Assembly (NCBI RefSeq): GCF_000143415.4
Contig: NW_003314375.1
Coordinates: 311,369-375,368 of the forward strand
DNA: 64,000 nucleotides
Direction of reading: 5' to 3'
Origin: Selaginella moellendorffii
Taxonomy: Eukaryota; Streptophyta; Lycopodiopsida; Selaginellales; Selaginellaceae
Shown here: positions 31,432 through 43,614 of the stretch, piece after piece
Position numbering within the stretch: the first letter of the stretch is position 1
Layout of the letters: every line of letters starts with the position of its first letter
The notes under the pieces: generated by a model
Seen by the model: the letters and a program-made list of their open reading frames with translations, nothing else
What the model was told of the DNA's origin: nothing
Database searches by the model: none
Position numbers and translations under genes: made by a program

Positions 31432-33529
31432 ATGGCCAGCCTCGTCTCGGCCCCGAGCGTCGTTCACACCATCGATCGAAAGGGCCTCAGAGGTAAGCTG
31501 GAGAAATGCGCGCTTGCTCGCTCCTCCTACGCCTACATTTGATTTCCAGGCAAGGCGGGGGCGGATTATGTGGTGATTGGGAGTGGGATTGGCGGCTTGA
31601 GCTGTGGCGGCCTGCTTGCCAGGTATGGCGAAGACGTCGTAGTCCTGGAGAGCCATACCCTTGCTGGAGGAGCCGCGCATTCCTTCCAAGTCGGAGGCTA
31701 TCGTTTCGATTCCGGGCCTTCGCTCTTCTCGGGTCTCTCGTCCAAGGGTCCTCAAGCCAATCCCCTTGCTCAGGTCAAAGTATCATATACTACGAACTAT
31801 AAACCAACTTTGTTGTATCTTCTCCAGGTACTGGATGCCTTGGGTGAGCGTGTCGAGTGCGCAAAGTATGATTCATGGATGGTTCATCTTCCGCAAGGCA
31901 GCTTCTTGTCCGAGATTGGTCCATCCCATTTTCCACAGGTACTAAGTATTTGCACAAGCTTGCAAGCTTTTGCTCTGGAAAATAACTCTCCGTCTGTTAG
32001 TATCTGTGTACCAGGTGTTGGAAAAGTATGGTGGCTCGAATGCTGTAGCAGAATGGAAGAGACTTCAAGTTAAGTGTTGAGAAACTCACTTGCCACTGAC
32101 TGACACTTGATCAAAATTCAGGAAACTGTGCTGGGACTCTCTGAAGCTGCCATGGCCCTGCCACCAGCAGCTCTTCGAGGTGACTGGGGCGCTCTTTTCA
32201 CCGTTCTGGGACGTTATTCCCCACAGCTCATCTCATCCTTCATGCGAATGGGATTCAAAGGAGCTTTGAATGCGTCGAGGCTTCTGGGACCTTTTTCGGA
32301 GATTCTTGACGCACTGGAGATTAAGGATCCTTTCCTTCGCAACTGGCTGGATTTGCTGCCTTTCCTTCTTTCGGGCCTTAAGGCTGATGGCACACTTGCC
32401 GCCGAAGTGGTGAGCTCGCTTCTTGTCGTCAGTTGAGCTACTTGTCTAACTTTGAACTCGTACAAACAGGTCTACATGTTTTCCGAATGGTATAAGCCTG
32501 GATGCATGCTGGAGTATCCTCATGGAGGGACTGAGGCAATTATCGACGCTCTTGTACGCGGCCTCGAGAAACACAACGGACAGCTTTCCTTGGGGTGTCA
32601 CGTTGAGCAAATTCTGGTTGAAAATGGCCGTGCAAAGGGGGTAAAGCTGAGAAATGGCCAGGTACTCGAAAGATGTCAAGCCACAGATCCTGATCCTTCC
32701 ATATAATGCAGGTTGTTGTTGCACGCAAAGCGGTCATAAGCAATGCGTCAATATGGAATACGGTGGCGTTGCTCCCTCCAAAGGAGGTTCCACAAGAATA
32801 TCAAAAGCGTGCAACTGAAACTCCACAGTGCGATTCCTTTATGCACTTGCATCTCGGCGTGGAAGCAAAGGTGGGCATTTCTCTTTCTCCAGGAACAAAG
32901 TACTATCCATCAGCTAACCATTTAGGACCTACCTGCTGATCTTGGAATCCATCATATAGTGGTTGATAGCTGGGAGCAAGGGGTGGACGCACCACAAAAT
33001 GTTGTTCTGATTTCCATGCCAAGTGCTCTCAGTCCCAATCTCGCACCCCCTGGAAAGCACGTCCTGCACGCATACACGCCAGGAACGGAGCCTTATCACC
33101 TCTGGAAAGGCCTTGATCGCCAGTCTGCTGCATACAAACAGCTCAAAGAAGAACGGTCTCAGGTTCGTCTTTCTTTTCTCGTTCGTGATTTCCTTGACTG
33201 GTTGCTTTGTTCAGGTCATGTGGAAAGCTGTGCAGCGAGCGCTCGGGACCGGATTCTCAGCAGACAGCTGCGATGTGAAGCTCGTCGGGACACCATTGAC
33301 ACACGAGCGTTTCTTACGCAGGCATCGTGGTACTTATGGACCTGCTATCCGAGCAGGCAAGGACACGTTCCCTGGTCCCGAGACTCCAATCAAGAATCTT
33401 TTTTGCTGCGGAGACTCGGTGTTTCCAGGAATCGGAGTTCCTGCTGTAGCTGCCAGTGGCATGCTCACTGCAAACTCTCTGGTATCTGTAGATAAGCACA
33501 CACAGCTCCTGGATGCTATTGGTCTGTGA
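31432..33529 (+). CDS. FAD-dependent carotenoid-isomerase-like oxidoreductase (CRTISO family)
   Basis: Nine exons give 546 aa: 31432-31492, 31550-31773, 31828-31938, 32015-32068, 32122-32409, 32470-32661, 32712-32870, 32926-33162 and 33215-33529. The N-terminal dinucleotide fold 'YVVIGSGIGGLSCGGLLARY' binds FAD. 'GGAAHSFQVGGYRFDSGPSL' and the C-terminal 'NLFCCGDSVFPGIGVPAVAA' (second FAD contact) are typical of the CrtI/prolycopene isomerase family. It appears closest to the CRTISO-like branch that includes Arabidopsis At1g57770, and not to CRTISO itself. The substrate is unknown; plastid location is likely for the family. It is divergent from peroxidase 2, with 115 bp between start codons. 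Confidence 0.87.
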
Positions 33530-34032
33530 AATCTATCACGAAAACAAGATGATACTGCGTCTACAAACACTACGCTACCATGGCTGACAGCCAGAAATTA
33601 AGGTACGCGGAGTTATAATGGGTGAAAGAGCACGGTGCTTGCCGTGCCGAAACACATCAGCAGCTGGCGGCCTTGTTTTCTCTTTTCTTTTTATTTTCTT
33701 TCTTTCTTTTCTACAGGCTGGGAAGGAAGAAGAACGAGCAAGTGTGGTGGCGAATGCGGCATTCAATGCAATTCGGTCGTTACAAGAATTTGTGGTCGGG
33801 CGAGTATGATATACCAGTGTTTGGCTTCTCAATTCAACTCACCGATTTTCTCTCCTCTTGTTGTTTTGTTGCAGAGAGAGACAGTCAGTGCTTGGGTTCT
33901 CGACTTTACTCGCTCACACTATGCAGCTGCGGCTTGGACTTATGTGGCGAAAACGCGGCACTACTTCTGTCATGGGCTTCAGGTGCTAAAACCTTCCACA
34001 ACCCCTGTCGTAGTAATCTCCTACACGGCACA
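33530..34032. other. Intergenic / upstream region of peroxidase 3
   Basis: 503 bp. A continuous open frame from 33622 joins the peroxidase frame but encodes no peroxidase-like sequence before 34033, so I regard it as an upstream leader. A pyrimidine-rich tract is at about 33675-33716. No other feature is seen. Confidence 0.4.
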
Positions 34033-35233
34033 ATGCCGCCTCGCCTGCGCGCGCCAAGCTCAAGAATGCTGGAGCCTCTTTTCGTCCTGGTTCTCCAACT
34101 CTCTGCTGTATGCATTCAAGCGCAGCTGCTCGTTGGATTCTATGACAGCTCCTGCCCGAGAGCCGAGAGCATTGTGCAACAATCCGTGATGATGGCGATC
34201 CAAAGTAATCGCCCGCTCGCATCGCGTCTAGTTCGGCTCTTCTTCCACGACTGCTTCGTGCAAGTAAGTTTGAAGCTAGAGCTCGAGCTGCATCTGATGT
34301 CGCTACTCATGCCTGCGTTTTGTGCCACAGGGGTGTGACGCCTCAATCTTGCTCGACTCAACTCCAAACAACACTGCGGAGAAAGATAGCCGGGCGAGCG
34401 CAACCGTGGGTGGCTACGAGGTGATTGACGCCGCCAAGAACACGCTGGAAGCTGTGTGCCCCGGAACTGTGTCATGCGCAGATGTAGTAGCATTGGCGGC
34501 CAGGGATGCCATATTCTTTGTAAGTTGATAACCTCTTTGCTCTTTTGTTTACTGGCCACGGGCAGAGCACAGTGCATTGATTGACTGCTCTATCTCTGTT
34601 CTTTTTTGCTAGTCTGGAGGGCCGCACTGGGACGTTCCAACTGGACGGAGAGACGGCCTTGTTTCACAGGCTTCCGTCGTCGCCTCCAACTTACCAGATC
34701 CATCCTTTACCGTGGACCAGTCGACAGCATCTTTCAGCGCCAAGGGTCTGTCTCAATCGGACCTGGTGGTTCTTTCAGGTGAGCAAACGCGACTTGGTGG
34801 ATGTTCTCAGTTGTGTTCACTAATCTGTGTAGGCGCTCATACCATTGGTTTTGCGCACTGTGGAGCGATCATGAATCGGTTTAGTGCCAACGGAAGCGAT
34901 CCGACGCTGGATCCGACGTTTGGGAAGATGTTGGAGTCGAGCTGCCCGTCTCCCAGTCCAGACGCCACCAAGCTGCTGCCCCTGGATGTATTGAGCAACA
35001 CCATCTTCGACAATGCCTACTTCGTCAACTTGCAGGCGGGGAAGGGCCTCATGTCGTCGGACCAGGCGCTGTTTACTGATCCAAGGACAAAGCCGCTGGT
35101 GAACGCCTTTGCTCAAAACGCAAACAGCTTCTCTGCAAACTTCCAGCTGGCTATGGTGCGACTGGGACAGGTCCAGGTGAAGACTGGCTCGGATGGCCAG
35201 ATTCGGAAAAACTGCCGGGCAATCAATTCTTAG
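34033..35233 (+). CDS. Class III peroxidase 3
   Basis: Exons 34033-34263, 34331-34519, 34613-34778 and 34833-35233 give 328 aa. An alternative ATG at 34066 would start right at the signal peptide ('MLEPLFVLVLQLSAVCIQA'). Motifs: 'RLVRLFFHDCFVQ', 'GCDASILLDSTPN', 'SCADVVALAARDAIFF' and 'DLVVLSGAHTIGFAHC'. It ends soon after the conserved 'IRKNCRAIN', without the long tails of the other two peroxidases. Intron positions are as in peroxidases 1 and 2, but the sequence is clearly more distant, so this is an older relative and not a fresh duplicate. Confidence 0.93.
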
Positions 35234-35534
35234 CCAGCAACTTTGTCGCAATTTTTTGTCGAAAAGCCACACCCTTCTTTCTGTATAAACATACATCTCA
35301 AGCGAATCGTTCGTTGACAAGCTTCTGCTTAGCAACCTATTGGAAAGTAACTCATAATAGTAGTAATCTCTTTACTCCCTCACACTCACTCACAGTTCTC
35401 TCTATTGTATTGTACCTAGGGGAAGCAGTCGTCGTACGTAGTAGTGTTGTAGCATCAGCATAGTACACATACAAGATCATACCAGAGAGGTTAACGAGAA
35501 AAATAAGAGGGCTTGCTTGTCAGATCGTCGAGGC

Positions 35535-37754
35535 CTACAGCGCTAGAAAAGGGACCTGCTTTCTCGCGTGTTCGGGTATGAGTCGTTCAAGCAGTTCTTG
35601 CGATGCGCCCTTCAACTCTGGATCGTTAAGTAGCATTCAGTCACAGGAGAATTTGGGACACACAACAACAATTTACCAAGTGGTTTGAAGTTGAACAAGG
35701 CTGGCAACGGTCGTCCATTGGGTAGCCTTGTGCTTGGGTCTCGGAGCTCATCAAAAAAGGGATGCACAAGTGCCTCCAGCTGTGAAAAATTTAAAGTTAA
35801 ATGAACCAGCGCTCAACGAGAACGCGACAACTTACGGCATTGCATCGGAGGCTGGGGGAATACTGAAGCAGCCTCGACACCAAGTCCACTGCTTCAGGAG
35901 GCATCCGCTTGTGGAAAACCTGTCAACGAGCCACATCAAGAGAGACAGAGAGAGAGATATACCGGATGATTGCTCTTACCTTGTGCCAGGGATGCGCTTT
36001 AATCTGAGGGAACTTAAACTCCGTGTAGTTTGGATTCATGCATTTGATTTCCTCCCGAGTAGGAGTACCTAAGACCTGCAAAAGCAAGTCTTGAGCAAGA
36101 GCGACTCGCAAAAAGAAAAAAGAGAGCAAGAATGCATGCGTACCTTTATAATCTCCACTAGCTGATCCACGCCGCTCTCTCCTGGGAACAAAGGCTGCAC
36201 AGTGGAAATGATTGATGAGACGGTGAGTGGCATAATGGAAGAGTTGCAAGGACGAGGTATACAACCTGACCAAGAAGTAACTCAGCCAGAACGCATCCAG
36301 TCGACCAGATGTCGATGGCTGTTGTGTAGTCAGTTGCACCAAATATAAGTTCCGGAGCACGGTAATAACGGGAACAGATATACGATATGTTGGGCTCTCC
36401 TTTCACCTGTTTGTTTTGCCAAGAAAAGCAGGAAACGCAAATCAGCTGCTGAATTCCAAGGATCCTATTTGTAAGCACCCACCAAGACTTTAGCACTCCC
36501 AAAGTCACAGAGCTTGAGCTGGTGTGTGTGTGGATTTACCTGATGCAAACCAGCAAAAGAAAAGCATAAGAATTCCAGGACTCGAAAGCACAAGGAGGGT
36601 TTTACCAGAAGATTTTGCGGCTTAATGTCTCGATGACAGACACCCATGCCACCGTGAATGTACGTCAATGCTCTGCAGATCTAGATTCCGTGAACACAAA
36701 TGTCAGTTCCATGCCAACCACATTTCTTGTCTCTACTTTCATTGTTGCGGGGTGTGTGGTTACCTGGTAGGTGTAGAGCTTCACGTACAGCAGCGGCATG
36801 CGTTGGTTCATCCTGTTGTAGTGCTTTGCAATCCGGTAGACGGTCTCGGGCACGTACTCGAGGACGAGGTTGAGGTAGAGCTCGTCTTTATCGGTGGTGG
36901 AAAAGAAGCAGTGCTTGAGGGAGACAATGCTGGGGTGGTCGAGGAGGCGCATTATCTGGAGCTCTCGGTTCTTGTAGCGCTTGTCTTGGAGGACCTTTTT
37001 GATAGCCACGGTTTCTCCGGTTTCCAAGCACTTGGCCTGCATTCCCAAAGAGAAAGAAGAAACGATAAAAGCCTGCTTTTGTTGCACTGTTTGGACTAGC
37101 AATACCTGGAAAACGATTCCAAAAGAGCCCGTTCCCACAACCCGTTCCGCGACATAGCTGATTGTCTGCCACACACGAAGAAGATAGAAAGACGAGTGAG
37201 GAAAGAGAGGTGAATGTAGGAGAAAGGGAGGAGCGCAAACCTGTTTAGGTTGGCCATTCCGACCTCCTATTGTGGTGGCAATGATGTGTCCGGTCTCGGT
37301 ACCATTGCCGTCAATCACCGCCGCCTCCACCTCCTGCATCGAATCAACCCGACTTTCCATAAGTATCACCAGAAATGAGAGAGCGTTATTGCCAATCTAC
37401 AAAACCTTTTCATCAATGTGTGTGGCGGCCTTGTCATCCCTGATCTTCATCTCGTGCATCTCGTCCGGGAGCTGGTCCACAACGTTGCTGTTGACGGTGG
37501 CAGCTCTGGGATTCGCTATCAAGCCGGCCGCGCTAACCGAGGACGCCATGCCTTGCTCCTCGCCTTGTTCTACCTTTGCCCTCTTGGTACCAGCTCCACC
37601 AAGCTGCTGCCATGGCAAGAGGAGCAACGAATCAGTGGCTGGAATGGCGCTGGTGGTGGCGCTTGCTGGGAAGGGGGTAAATGGCGGATTTGGGGCTTAC
37701 CGTGTCAGCCGTGGAGGACCAACCAGACGCTAAGTTCCTCAGCCGCTGCATCAT
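35535..37754 (-). CDS. GSK3/shaggy-like protein kinase
   Basis: Thirteen minus-strand exons give 455 aa: 37754-37701, 37603-37406, 37333-37241, 37165-37106, 37036-36764, 36680-36606, 36539-36483, 36406-36266, 36194-36144, 36075-35980, 35919-35836, 35779-35677 and 35617-35535. The short first exon ('[18 protein letters not shown]') plus 'GTKRAKVEQ' resembles the N-terminus of the AtSK3-type plant isoforms. Kinase features: '[10 protein letters not shown]', the lysine in VAIKKV, '[11 protein letters not shown]', 'CDFGSAKVL', the activation-loop Tyr in '[17 protein letters not shown]', and the TREE motif targeted by brassinosteroid regulators ('[15 protein letters not shown]'). It is a cytosolic/nuclear Ser/Thr kinase phosphorylating primed substrates. 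The 5' UTR holds a long GA/CT microsatellite. Confidence 0.94.
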
Positions 37755-38636
37755 ATCCGTGGCCGCAACAAATGGCTGCCCCCATTCTCCTTCTCCTCCT
37801 CAATCTCCTCGCGCCGCGCCATCGCCTCCCTCGACACACACACTCTCTTTCTCTCTCTCTCTCCTCGTCAAACTCTCACTCCCCAGTCAACGAATCCGCC
37901 CTCTCTCTCTCTCTCTCTCTCTCACACTCGTATTCCAGGCACAGCGCTCGGCAGGGCTCAGCGCAGAGGTCCAGCCAGTCCTGGGCAGTGTGATGACTCG
38001 TGAGAGAGAAAAACAAACGCCACCGTGCCCCCGCCCCACACACACACTCACACTCACGTTCTACCTAGGCTAAACAACACCAACACCACCTTAGTGCTAA
38101 AACCATGTCTTACATAGAATCATAGCTGAGCTGAGATGAGATGAGATATGAAATGGGATGAGATGAGATGAGATGTTTTGGTGGTGGGTGTAGCTACCTA
38201 TGACCCTTGGCTAAGCTTGAGATAGCTGTGGTTGAGCTGGCTCTGGAATTGGGGGTGTTTGAGCGTTTTGGTTGGGTGTTTTCTTTGTTTGCCAGTTGCC
38301 GCTGGGCAAGGACCAAAGCCAAGACCAAAGGGGGGCTTAAAAAGAGGCATTTGGAAAGGCAAGCAAGCAACGCAACAAAACAACCAACCAACCAAAAGAG
38401 GCAAATGCGTATACATACATACATATATAACATAGGAAGTGTAATGTGATGAATAGATGGCGGGACAAGAATAAGAGGAGGCATGTGCAATGTGGCAGAG
38501 CCTCCCTGTAATGCCCACTGTTCCTTGTGCTCATGACTCATATGCCACTTAAAATGTCTAGTTTGCCATTTTGTGTTCTCCTCTCTCGTCCACGCCGCCC
38601 CGTCCCGTCCTCCATGTCTCCACGGTATACTCCACG
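37755..38636. other. Intergenic region with CT and GAGAT simple repeats
   Basis: 882 bp. It holds CT-rich microsatellite tracts at about 37848-37923, just upstream of the kinase start, and an imperfect GAGAT/GATGA repeat at about 38127-38174. A short CA run is at 38038-38054. Several short open frames exist, none with a motif. The rest should be 5' UTR and promoter of the kinase and 3' flank of VIP3. Confidence 0.5.
37848..37923. repeat. CT microsatellite (5' UTR of the GSK3-like gene)
   Basis: Two pure CT runs, separated by a short spacer, read as GA repeats on the transcribed strand about 95-170 bp upstream of the kinase ATG. GA/CT tracts of this kind are common near plant transcription starts. 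Confidence 0.8.
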
Positions 38637-39618
38637 TCAGGCGTAGTCGTAGAGGCAAATGCTCCGGTCGTCCGCGACGGTGGCCAGCCTGCCCGGGCGG
38701 AAGGCAACGCCCCACACCTGATCTTTGTGCTCCGTCAGGCTCTGAACGCAGCTCCTCGTCTTGAGGTCCCAGAGGCGGACCGTCCGGTCGCTCGACGCGG
38801 AGGCGAGCGCGGCGCCGTCTGGGCTCCCCGCCACGCTCAGCACCCAGCTCGCGTGGCCCGACATGGCGCTCACCAGGCTCCGCCCCTCGGCATCATACAT
38901 GTGGACGTGCTTGTCGTCGCAGGCGGTGAAGAGGTAGCGCGGCTCCACCGGCGAGAAGGCGAGGCAGCGCACCGGCATCGAGTGGCCGTCGAGCGTGTGC
39001 AGCATCTTGCCCCGGGCCACGTCGAAGACGGCGATGGTGCCGTCCATGGAGCTGCACGCCAGCAGCTTGCCATCCGGGCTCCATGCAACCGACAGCACGA
39101 ACTTGCCACCCCCGACCTTGTCCACGCTCTCCGCCTTGAGGCTCGTCTCCCGGCTCCCGCTGCTCGCCTTCCAGATGTTGACGCAGCCGCTCCCTCCGCC
39201 AGCCACCGCCAGCAGCTCCCCCTGGGTGCCACACCAATCCATGAAAATGCCCATCGATAAATGCCCACGCCTCCCTCACCTTGGGATGGAACTGCATTTG
39301 CCACGCCTCAGCGGGCTTGCTCTCCAGCGTCGCCAGCGTGCTGTTGGAGTCCACGTCGAAGATGCGCACCACACTGTCCAGGGACGTGCATGCCGCCACC
39401 CTCCCATCTGGGCTCGCCGCCACCGCCACCACACCTAGCGAGTTGCCGCTGTTGGTCCGCTCCAGGTCCAGCTCGTCGCCCTTCCACACCTTGACGCTCT
39501 CGTCCGCCGACCCCGTGAGCAGCACTGCTGGACGATCGCCGGTTGCTGCTGCCCACGCCACCGCCCACACTCCATCGCCGTGCGCGTTGGCCAAGCTCTT
39601 GATGCTCACGAGCTTCAT
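38637..39618 (-). CDS. VIP3: WD40 protein VIP3/SKI8 (Paf1 complex and Ski complex)
   Basis: Two exons, 39618-39280 and 39221-38637, give 307 aa. WD-type repeats run through the protein ('GDGVWAVAWA', 'GSADESVKVWKG', 'FVLSVAWSPDGKLLACSSMD', 'SGHASWVLSVAGSPDG', 'SSDRTVRLWDLKTRSCVQS', 'TVADDRSICLYDY') and fit the seven-bladed SKI8/WDR61 propeller. In plants VIP3 serves both the nuclear Paf1 complex (histone modification, flowering genes) and the cytosolic Ski complex (RNA decay). The start 'MKLVSIKSLANAHGDGVW' fits the family. Its start codon is only 39 bp from that of the divergent GTPase gene. Confidence 0.88.
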
Positions 39619-39657
39619 CTCATAAACCCTAGAGCTTCGAGCTAGGGTTGCGTTGTC

Positions 39658-41072
39658 ATGGTCATGGGCGGGGGGCTCTTGGATTCGGACATGGAGGAAG
39701 AGCGGCATCTGGACAAGCTTTCCCGCCTCGTCCACCACCAGAACGAGTCCGCCGTCAGGAGGGCTGCGAACATCCAGGAGCGCAGGGAGAGCATCCAAAG
39801 GTACCGTAATACCATCCATAGCTTGCGCACACGCTCACCGTCATTGATTGCAGCTATCGGCCGGGGAGATGGATTGCCGAGACTGGGGGCTTCGAGGCCA
39901 AGAGCTTTGCGGTGCCAGAGGTGACGACGCTTCTCGTGGTTGGGCCGATGGGTGCGGGAAAGAGCACTCTCATCAACAACATGATCAGGGTGGTCAACGA
40001 CATGAATGCGGGCTTCGACAGAGCTCAAGTGTGCGGTGAGTGATCCAGCAGCAGCAGCAGCAGCATCAGCTAGAACTCGTGTCTGACTGTGTGCCAGGCG
40101 ATCCGAGCGAGAATGGAACTCTCTTCCTCAGGGAGTACATGCTGTGCAACGCGGTGAAGAACATCTGCGTCTTTGACACTCGGGGTTTCTCGGAGGTGGA
40201 CACCGACGAGGACCTGAGCATGGTGCGCGATTGGATGAAGAACGGCGTCAAGCATGGAGGGATCGTGCAGAGGTAGAGAAGAAGAGCGACGTTTTGGTCT
40301 CATGCATGAGACATGCAGGTCCGCGGGCCCTGACGTTGATTCGCTGTTCGTGAGAGCCCGGCACGGCCATCACTTGCACAGCGCTACCAGGCAAGTTAAC
40401 TTTGTCATCTTTGTGGTGAGCGCTGTGGCCGTCCACAGAGAGAGAAGGGCGGGGGCGGGAGCAACGCACCGCTCTCCCCTTGCCAAGATCTACAAGAGTT
40501 CTTTCCTCACATTCAAAGGTACTTGACGATGTTATAGGAGGAAGGAGTGCTCATTCTCTCGTCTCTCGAGCTGCGCAGACGATAGACCTGTCGTGGTAAT
40601 GACTCACGGTGACGAGCTGTCCGTCGAAGACCGAATCGCTGCACGGTTTCATCTCGGGGAGATTCTGGGCGTCTCTGCCGCAAACCAGATATTTGACATA
40701 CCAGGTGCTCTCCTGAAAAGGTTCTGTGAGCTTGCTGACCGTGATATGTTGGCAGGCTACACCGGCAGATACATGGAAAAGCGCGACCAAGACTTGGTTG
40801 CGGACATGACGACGCTGGACATGGTCGAGTATGCTCTGATGCGTGCAGACCGAAACCTGTGTTACAAGCAGTCTGCTCTGCTACAGGCGATAACTCTGGC
40901 CAGCAAGCAGCTGGGATTACGTGCTTTTACGCTGTCGCCGAATTCGCAGGCACCAGAGATGAATTTCTCGGCGCTGCTGCTGCTGGCGGCGGCGGCGGCG
41001 CTGCTCACTGCGTGGGTGTTCGTGGTGGCTGCGCTTGGATATGGTATCACGTACAGCAGCAGGAGGTCCTAG
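39658..41072 (+). CDS. P-loop GTPase with C-terminal membrane anchor
   Basis: Exons 39658-39800, 39854-40035, 40098-40272, 40319-40518 and 40579-41072. A further 51-nt intron at 40705-40755 (CCAG|GTGCTC to GGCAG) is plausible and in frame. With it, the junction reads 'IFDIPGYTGRYMEK'. G1 is 'GPMGAGKST', G3 is 'DTRG' and G4 is probably 'THGD', giving a small TRAFAC-like GTPase core. A single hydrophobic segment near the C-terminus ('LLLLAAAAALLTAWVFVVAA') ends in a short basic tail. This looks like a membrane-anchored GTPase distantly akin to AIG1/GIMAP or septin-like P-loop proteins. I do not know its process, and the exact family is uncertain. Confidence 0.72.
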
Positions 41073-41263
41073 AAGATGTGTGTTGGCTTGTGTGTTTGTG
41101 TCTATCGTCTAGCTGCGTGTGTACATATTGGATATTTGGAATGAATGCGTTTAGTAAAGGTGCATAGGCTAGTCCACCAGGGGTGGCATGTTTAGGTAGT
41201 GGTAGGCAAGGAAGAAGGCAAGCACACACACGCAATCTCTTTCCCGAGCGCGCGCGCAAGAGG

Positions 41264-41287
41264 GTTGGGTTGGGTTGGGTTGGGTTT
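41264..41287 (+). repeat. TTGGG short tandem repeat in the GPAT 5' UTR
   Basis: About four to five copies of TTGGG end six bases before the ATG at 41293. It is a simple G/T repeat and not the plant telomere unit. Confidence 0.7.
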
Positions 41288-41292
41288 GGTTT

Positions 41293-43344
41293 ATGGCGGC
41301 TGGGAGGAGCGGAGGAGGGGTGAGCGTCAGTGTGCCGCTGTCGTGCTTCCCAGTTCCGCGAATCTGTGGCGTGGCGCTTCCACGTGTGCGCGGCGGAGTT
41401 AGCAGCCGAGTTTCGTGGAGCATCATGGAGGAGCGGCCGTCGCCCCGGCGTCGAGGGAGGGGCGCCATTGCCGAGATGGTGGAGGCTGCCGCGGCGCAAT
41501 GGGCAGTAGACGACGTTGCCACCACCGCTGCCGCCGCCGCTGCTGCTGCCGCCACCACCAATGACCACTCGGCGGCGTCCTCGTGCCACGAGGAGCAGCA
41601 CGAGCACTCGTCCGTCTTCCAGGGCGTTGGCTCGGAACAAGGTGAACTTCGACTGGCTGGCTGGCTCACTGTTGCCACTCTCAAACCCTATCCTTGGTCG
41701 CAGAATTGCTGCTTGGCATCGACAAGGAAGTGGCGGCGGGAAGGCTGCCTCCTCATGCCGGGGAGGGCATGAAGGACTTTTACGCAAACTATCGGGATGC
41801 GGTAAGAACACTCGAGTTATATCCTCCAAGTCCATGCTTCTCTTTGTCAGGTGCTACACAGCGAGTCCGAGACGGCACACAAATCGGTGGTACCGATCAT
41901 GGCAACTGTTCTTGACCGAATCCTGTTGCAATTCGAGGTAGCTACGGGTGAACTTGTTTCTAGCTCGCTTGCCTTTTATAACATGGATAAGGTTGTGCGC
42001 ACTTGCAGGATCCCTTCACATTCCCTCCATACCATCAAAGCATGAGGGAGCCTTTTGATTATTACAAGTTTGGCCAGGAGTACATCCGTCCCTTGCTTCA
42101 CTTCGGGTAAGGTGGTGGTGGCGTTGGCAACAGAGAAAATTCGTAAAACCGCTTGTCTCTGAGCAGTAAATCATATCTCGGTAACAAGGAGCACTGGGAT
42201 GCAATCGAAAACCAAGTGCAACAGGTATAATTCTTTTTCCTTGCTTGTTTGCCAATCAACTCTATAATCTTTCTCTCGACTCCATCAATGCAGGGGCACA
42301 ACGTGGTTCTTTTCTCGAACCATCAAACGGAAGCCGATCCTGCAATCATCGCATTGCTTCTGGAGGGCTCGCATCCTTATCTTGCGGAGAGAATGGTATT
42401 GCTTCCTGGATGTGAGCTTCGCAGCTTGCAAGACTATATGCTCTACTGACCAAGTGACTGTGTCAACGGTGACAGACGTACATAGCCGGGGACAGGGTCA
42501 TCTTGGACCCGTTTTGTAAGCCCTTCAGCATGGGAAGGTTCGATCTCTTTCTCTTCTTCGTTGACACTGGTGCCGGTGTTTTGCCGCCAGGAATCTTATC
42601 TGCGTTCATTCGAAGAAGCATATCAACGACGACCCTGAGCTTGTGGAGATGAAGCGACGTGCAAACACACGGGCTCTCAAGGAGCTGGCCGTCCTTCTCA
42701 GGTGGTTTCTCTGTCCTGCCTCTTAACTTGCAACGTTTCTCAGATTGCCAGCATTGGTAGGAGCGGGAAGCAGCTAATATGGATTGCGCCTAGTGGCGGC
42801 CGTGATCGCCCCGATCCCGTCACCAACGAATGGACTCCAGTAAGCTTGTATTGTTTCTGTGGTGGCTAGTGACAGGGTGACATGCGCACTTCCAGGCAGT
42901 TTTCGACCCGGCGGCCGTGGACAACATGAGGCGGCTGGTTGAGCGCGGTGACGTTCCAGGACACATGTATCCGATGGCTCTACTCAGCTACAACATCATG
43001 CCGCCTCCACCCAAGGTGAGAGAGCTGGTTTGTCCGGGCGATGGACTCATTTCATTGCCATGCACAGGTCCAAAAGGCGATTGGAGAGAGACGTCTCGTA
43101 GGATATCACGGGGTCGGCCTCTCCGTTGGTTCCGAAGTCAATTTTGGACAGGTGAGCCTTGCTTTTCCTGGGACAAGGAACAAACGCGTTGGCTTTTGTG
43201 CCTTTGCAGGAGGATGCTCACCAAAGTGTGTGGGAATCAGTGAGGGAGCAGTACGCGCTGCTTCACAAGGCCGTGCATGGAAACGAGGGGCCAAGCGCCT
43301 CCACACCCGCCTGTAGTCTATCTCAGCCTTGGCTCGCGACATAA
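41293..43344 (+). CDS. ATS1: Plastid glycerol-3-phosphate 1-O-acyltransferase
   Basis: Twelve exons give 460 aa: 41293-41641, 41704-41801, 41851-41937, 42009-42106, 42167-42224, 42294-42395, 42476-42537, 42591-42701, 42761-42839, 42896-43015, 43068-43151 and 43210-43344. The N-terminal ~100 residues are rich in Ala, Ser and Arg, consistent with a transit peptide. An Ala-rich helix leads into the soluble plastid GPAT fold. The acyltransferase H(X)4D motif is 'SNHQTEADP'; '[20 protein letters not shown]', '[10 protein letters not shown]' and '[15 protein letters not shown]' give the glycerol-3-phosphate and acyl-ACP sites. It makes lysophosphatidic acid, the first step of the plastid (prokaryotic-type) glycerolipid pathway. 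The length fits family members. Confidence 0.93.
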
Positions 43345-43614
43345 CATCCGCGCAACACTATTCGGCAACAGCAACAACACAACTCCACCTTACTTGAAAC
43401 TGTGCATACCGCTGAAGGAAAATTTTTCATTCTCCACTCTGTTCTTGTTCTTGTATAGACGATTGATCGATCGACACGGCCAGCCAACACGCGTGGAGAG
43501 CGCCGTTGGCTTTTGTACTCATTGGGAAAAACAAGTTTATATATCTTCTTTGGCCACGCGTCTAGCAACCTTGATAAGCAGAGCGGTGGAGTGGGATTAG
43601 CACGACAGTGGCAA
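43345..43614. other. Spacer between GPAT and the small three-exon gene
   Basis: 270 bp of 3' flank of the GPAT gene and presumed promoter of the next gene. No motif is seen. Confidence 0.35.

Noticed and set aside
41264-41287. Possible interstitial telomere repeat
   Set aside because: The unit is TTGGG, not TTTAGGG, and only four to five copies exist.
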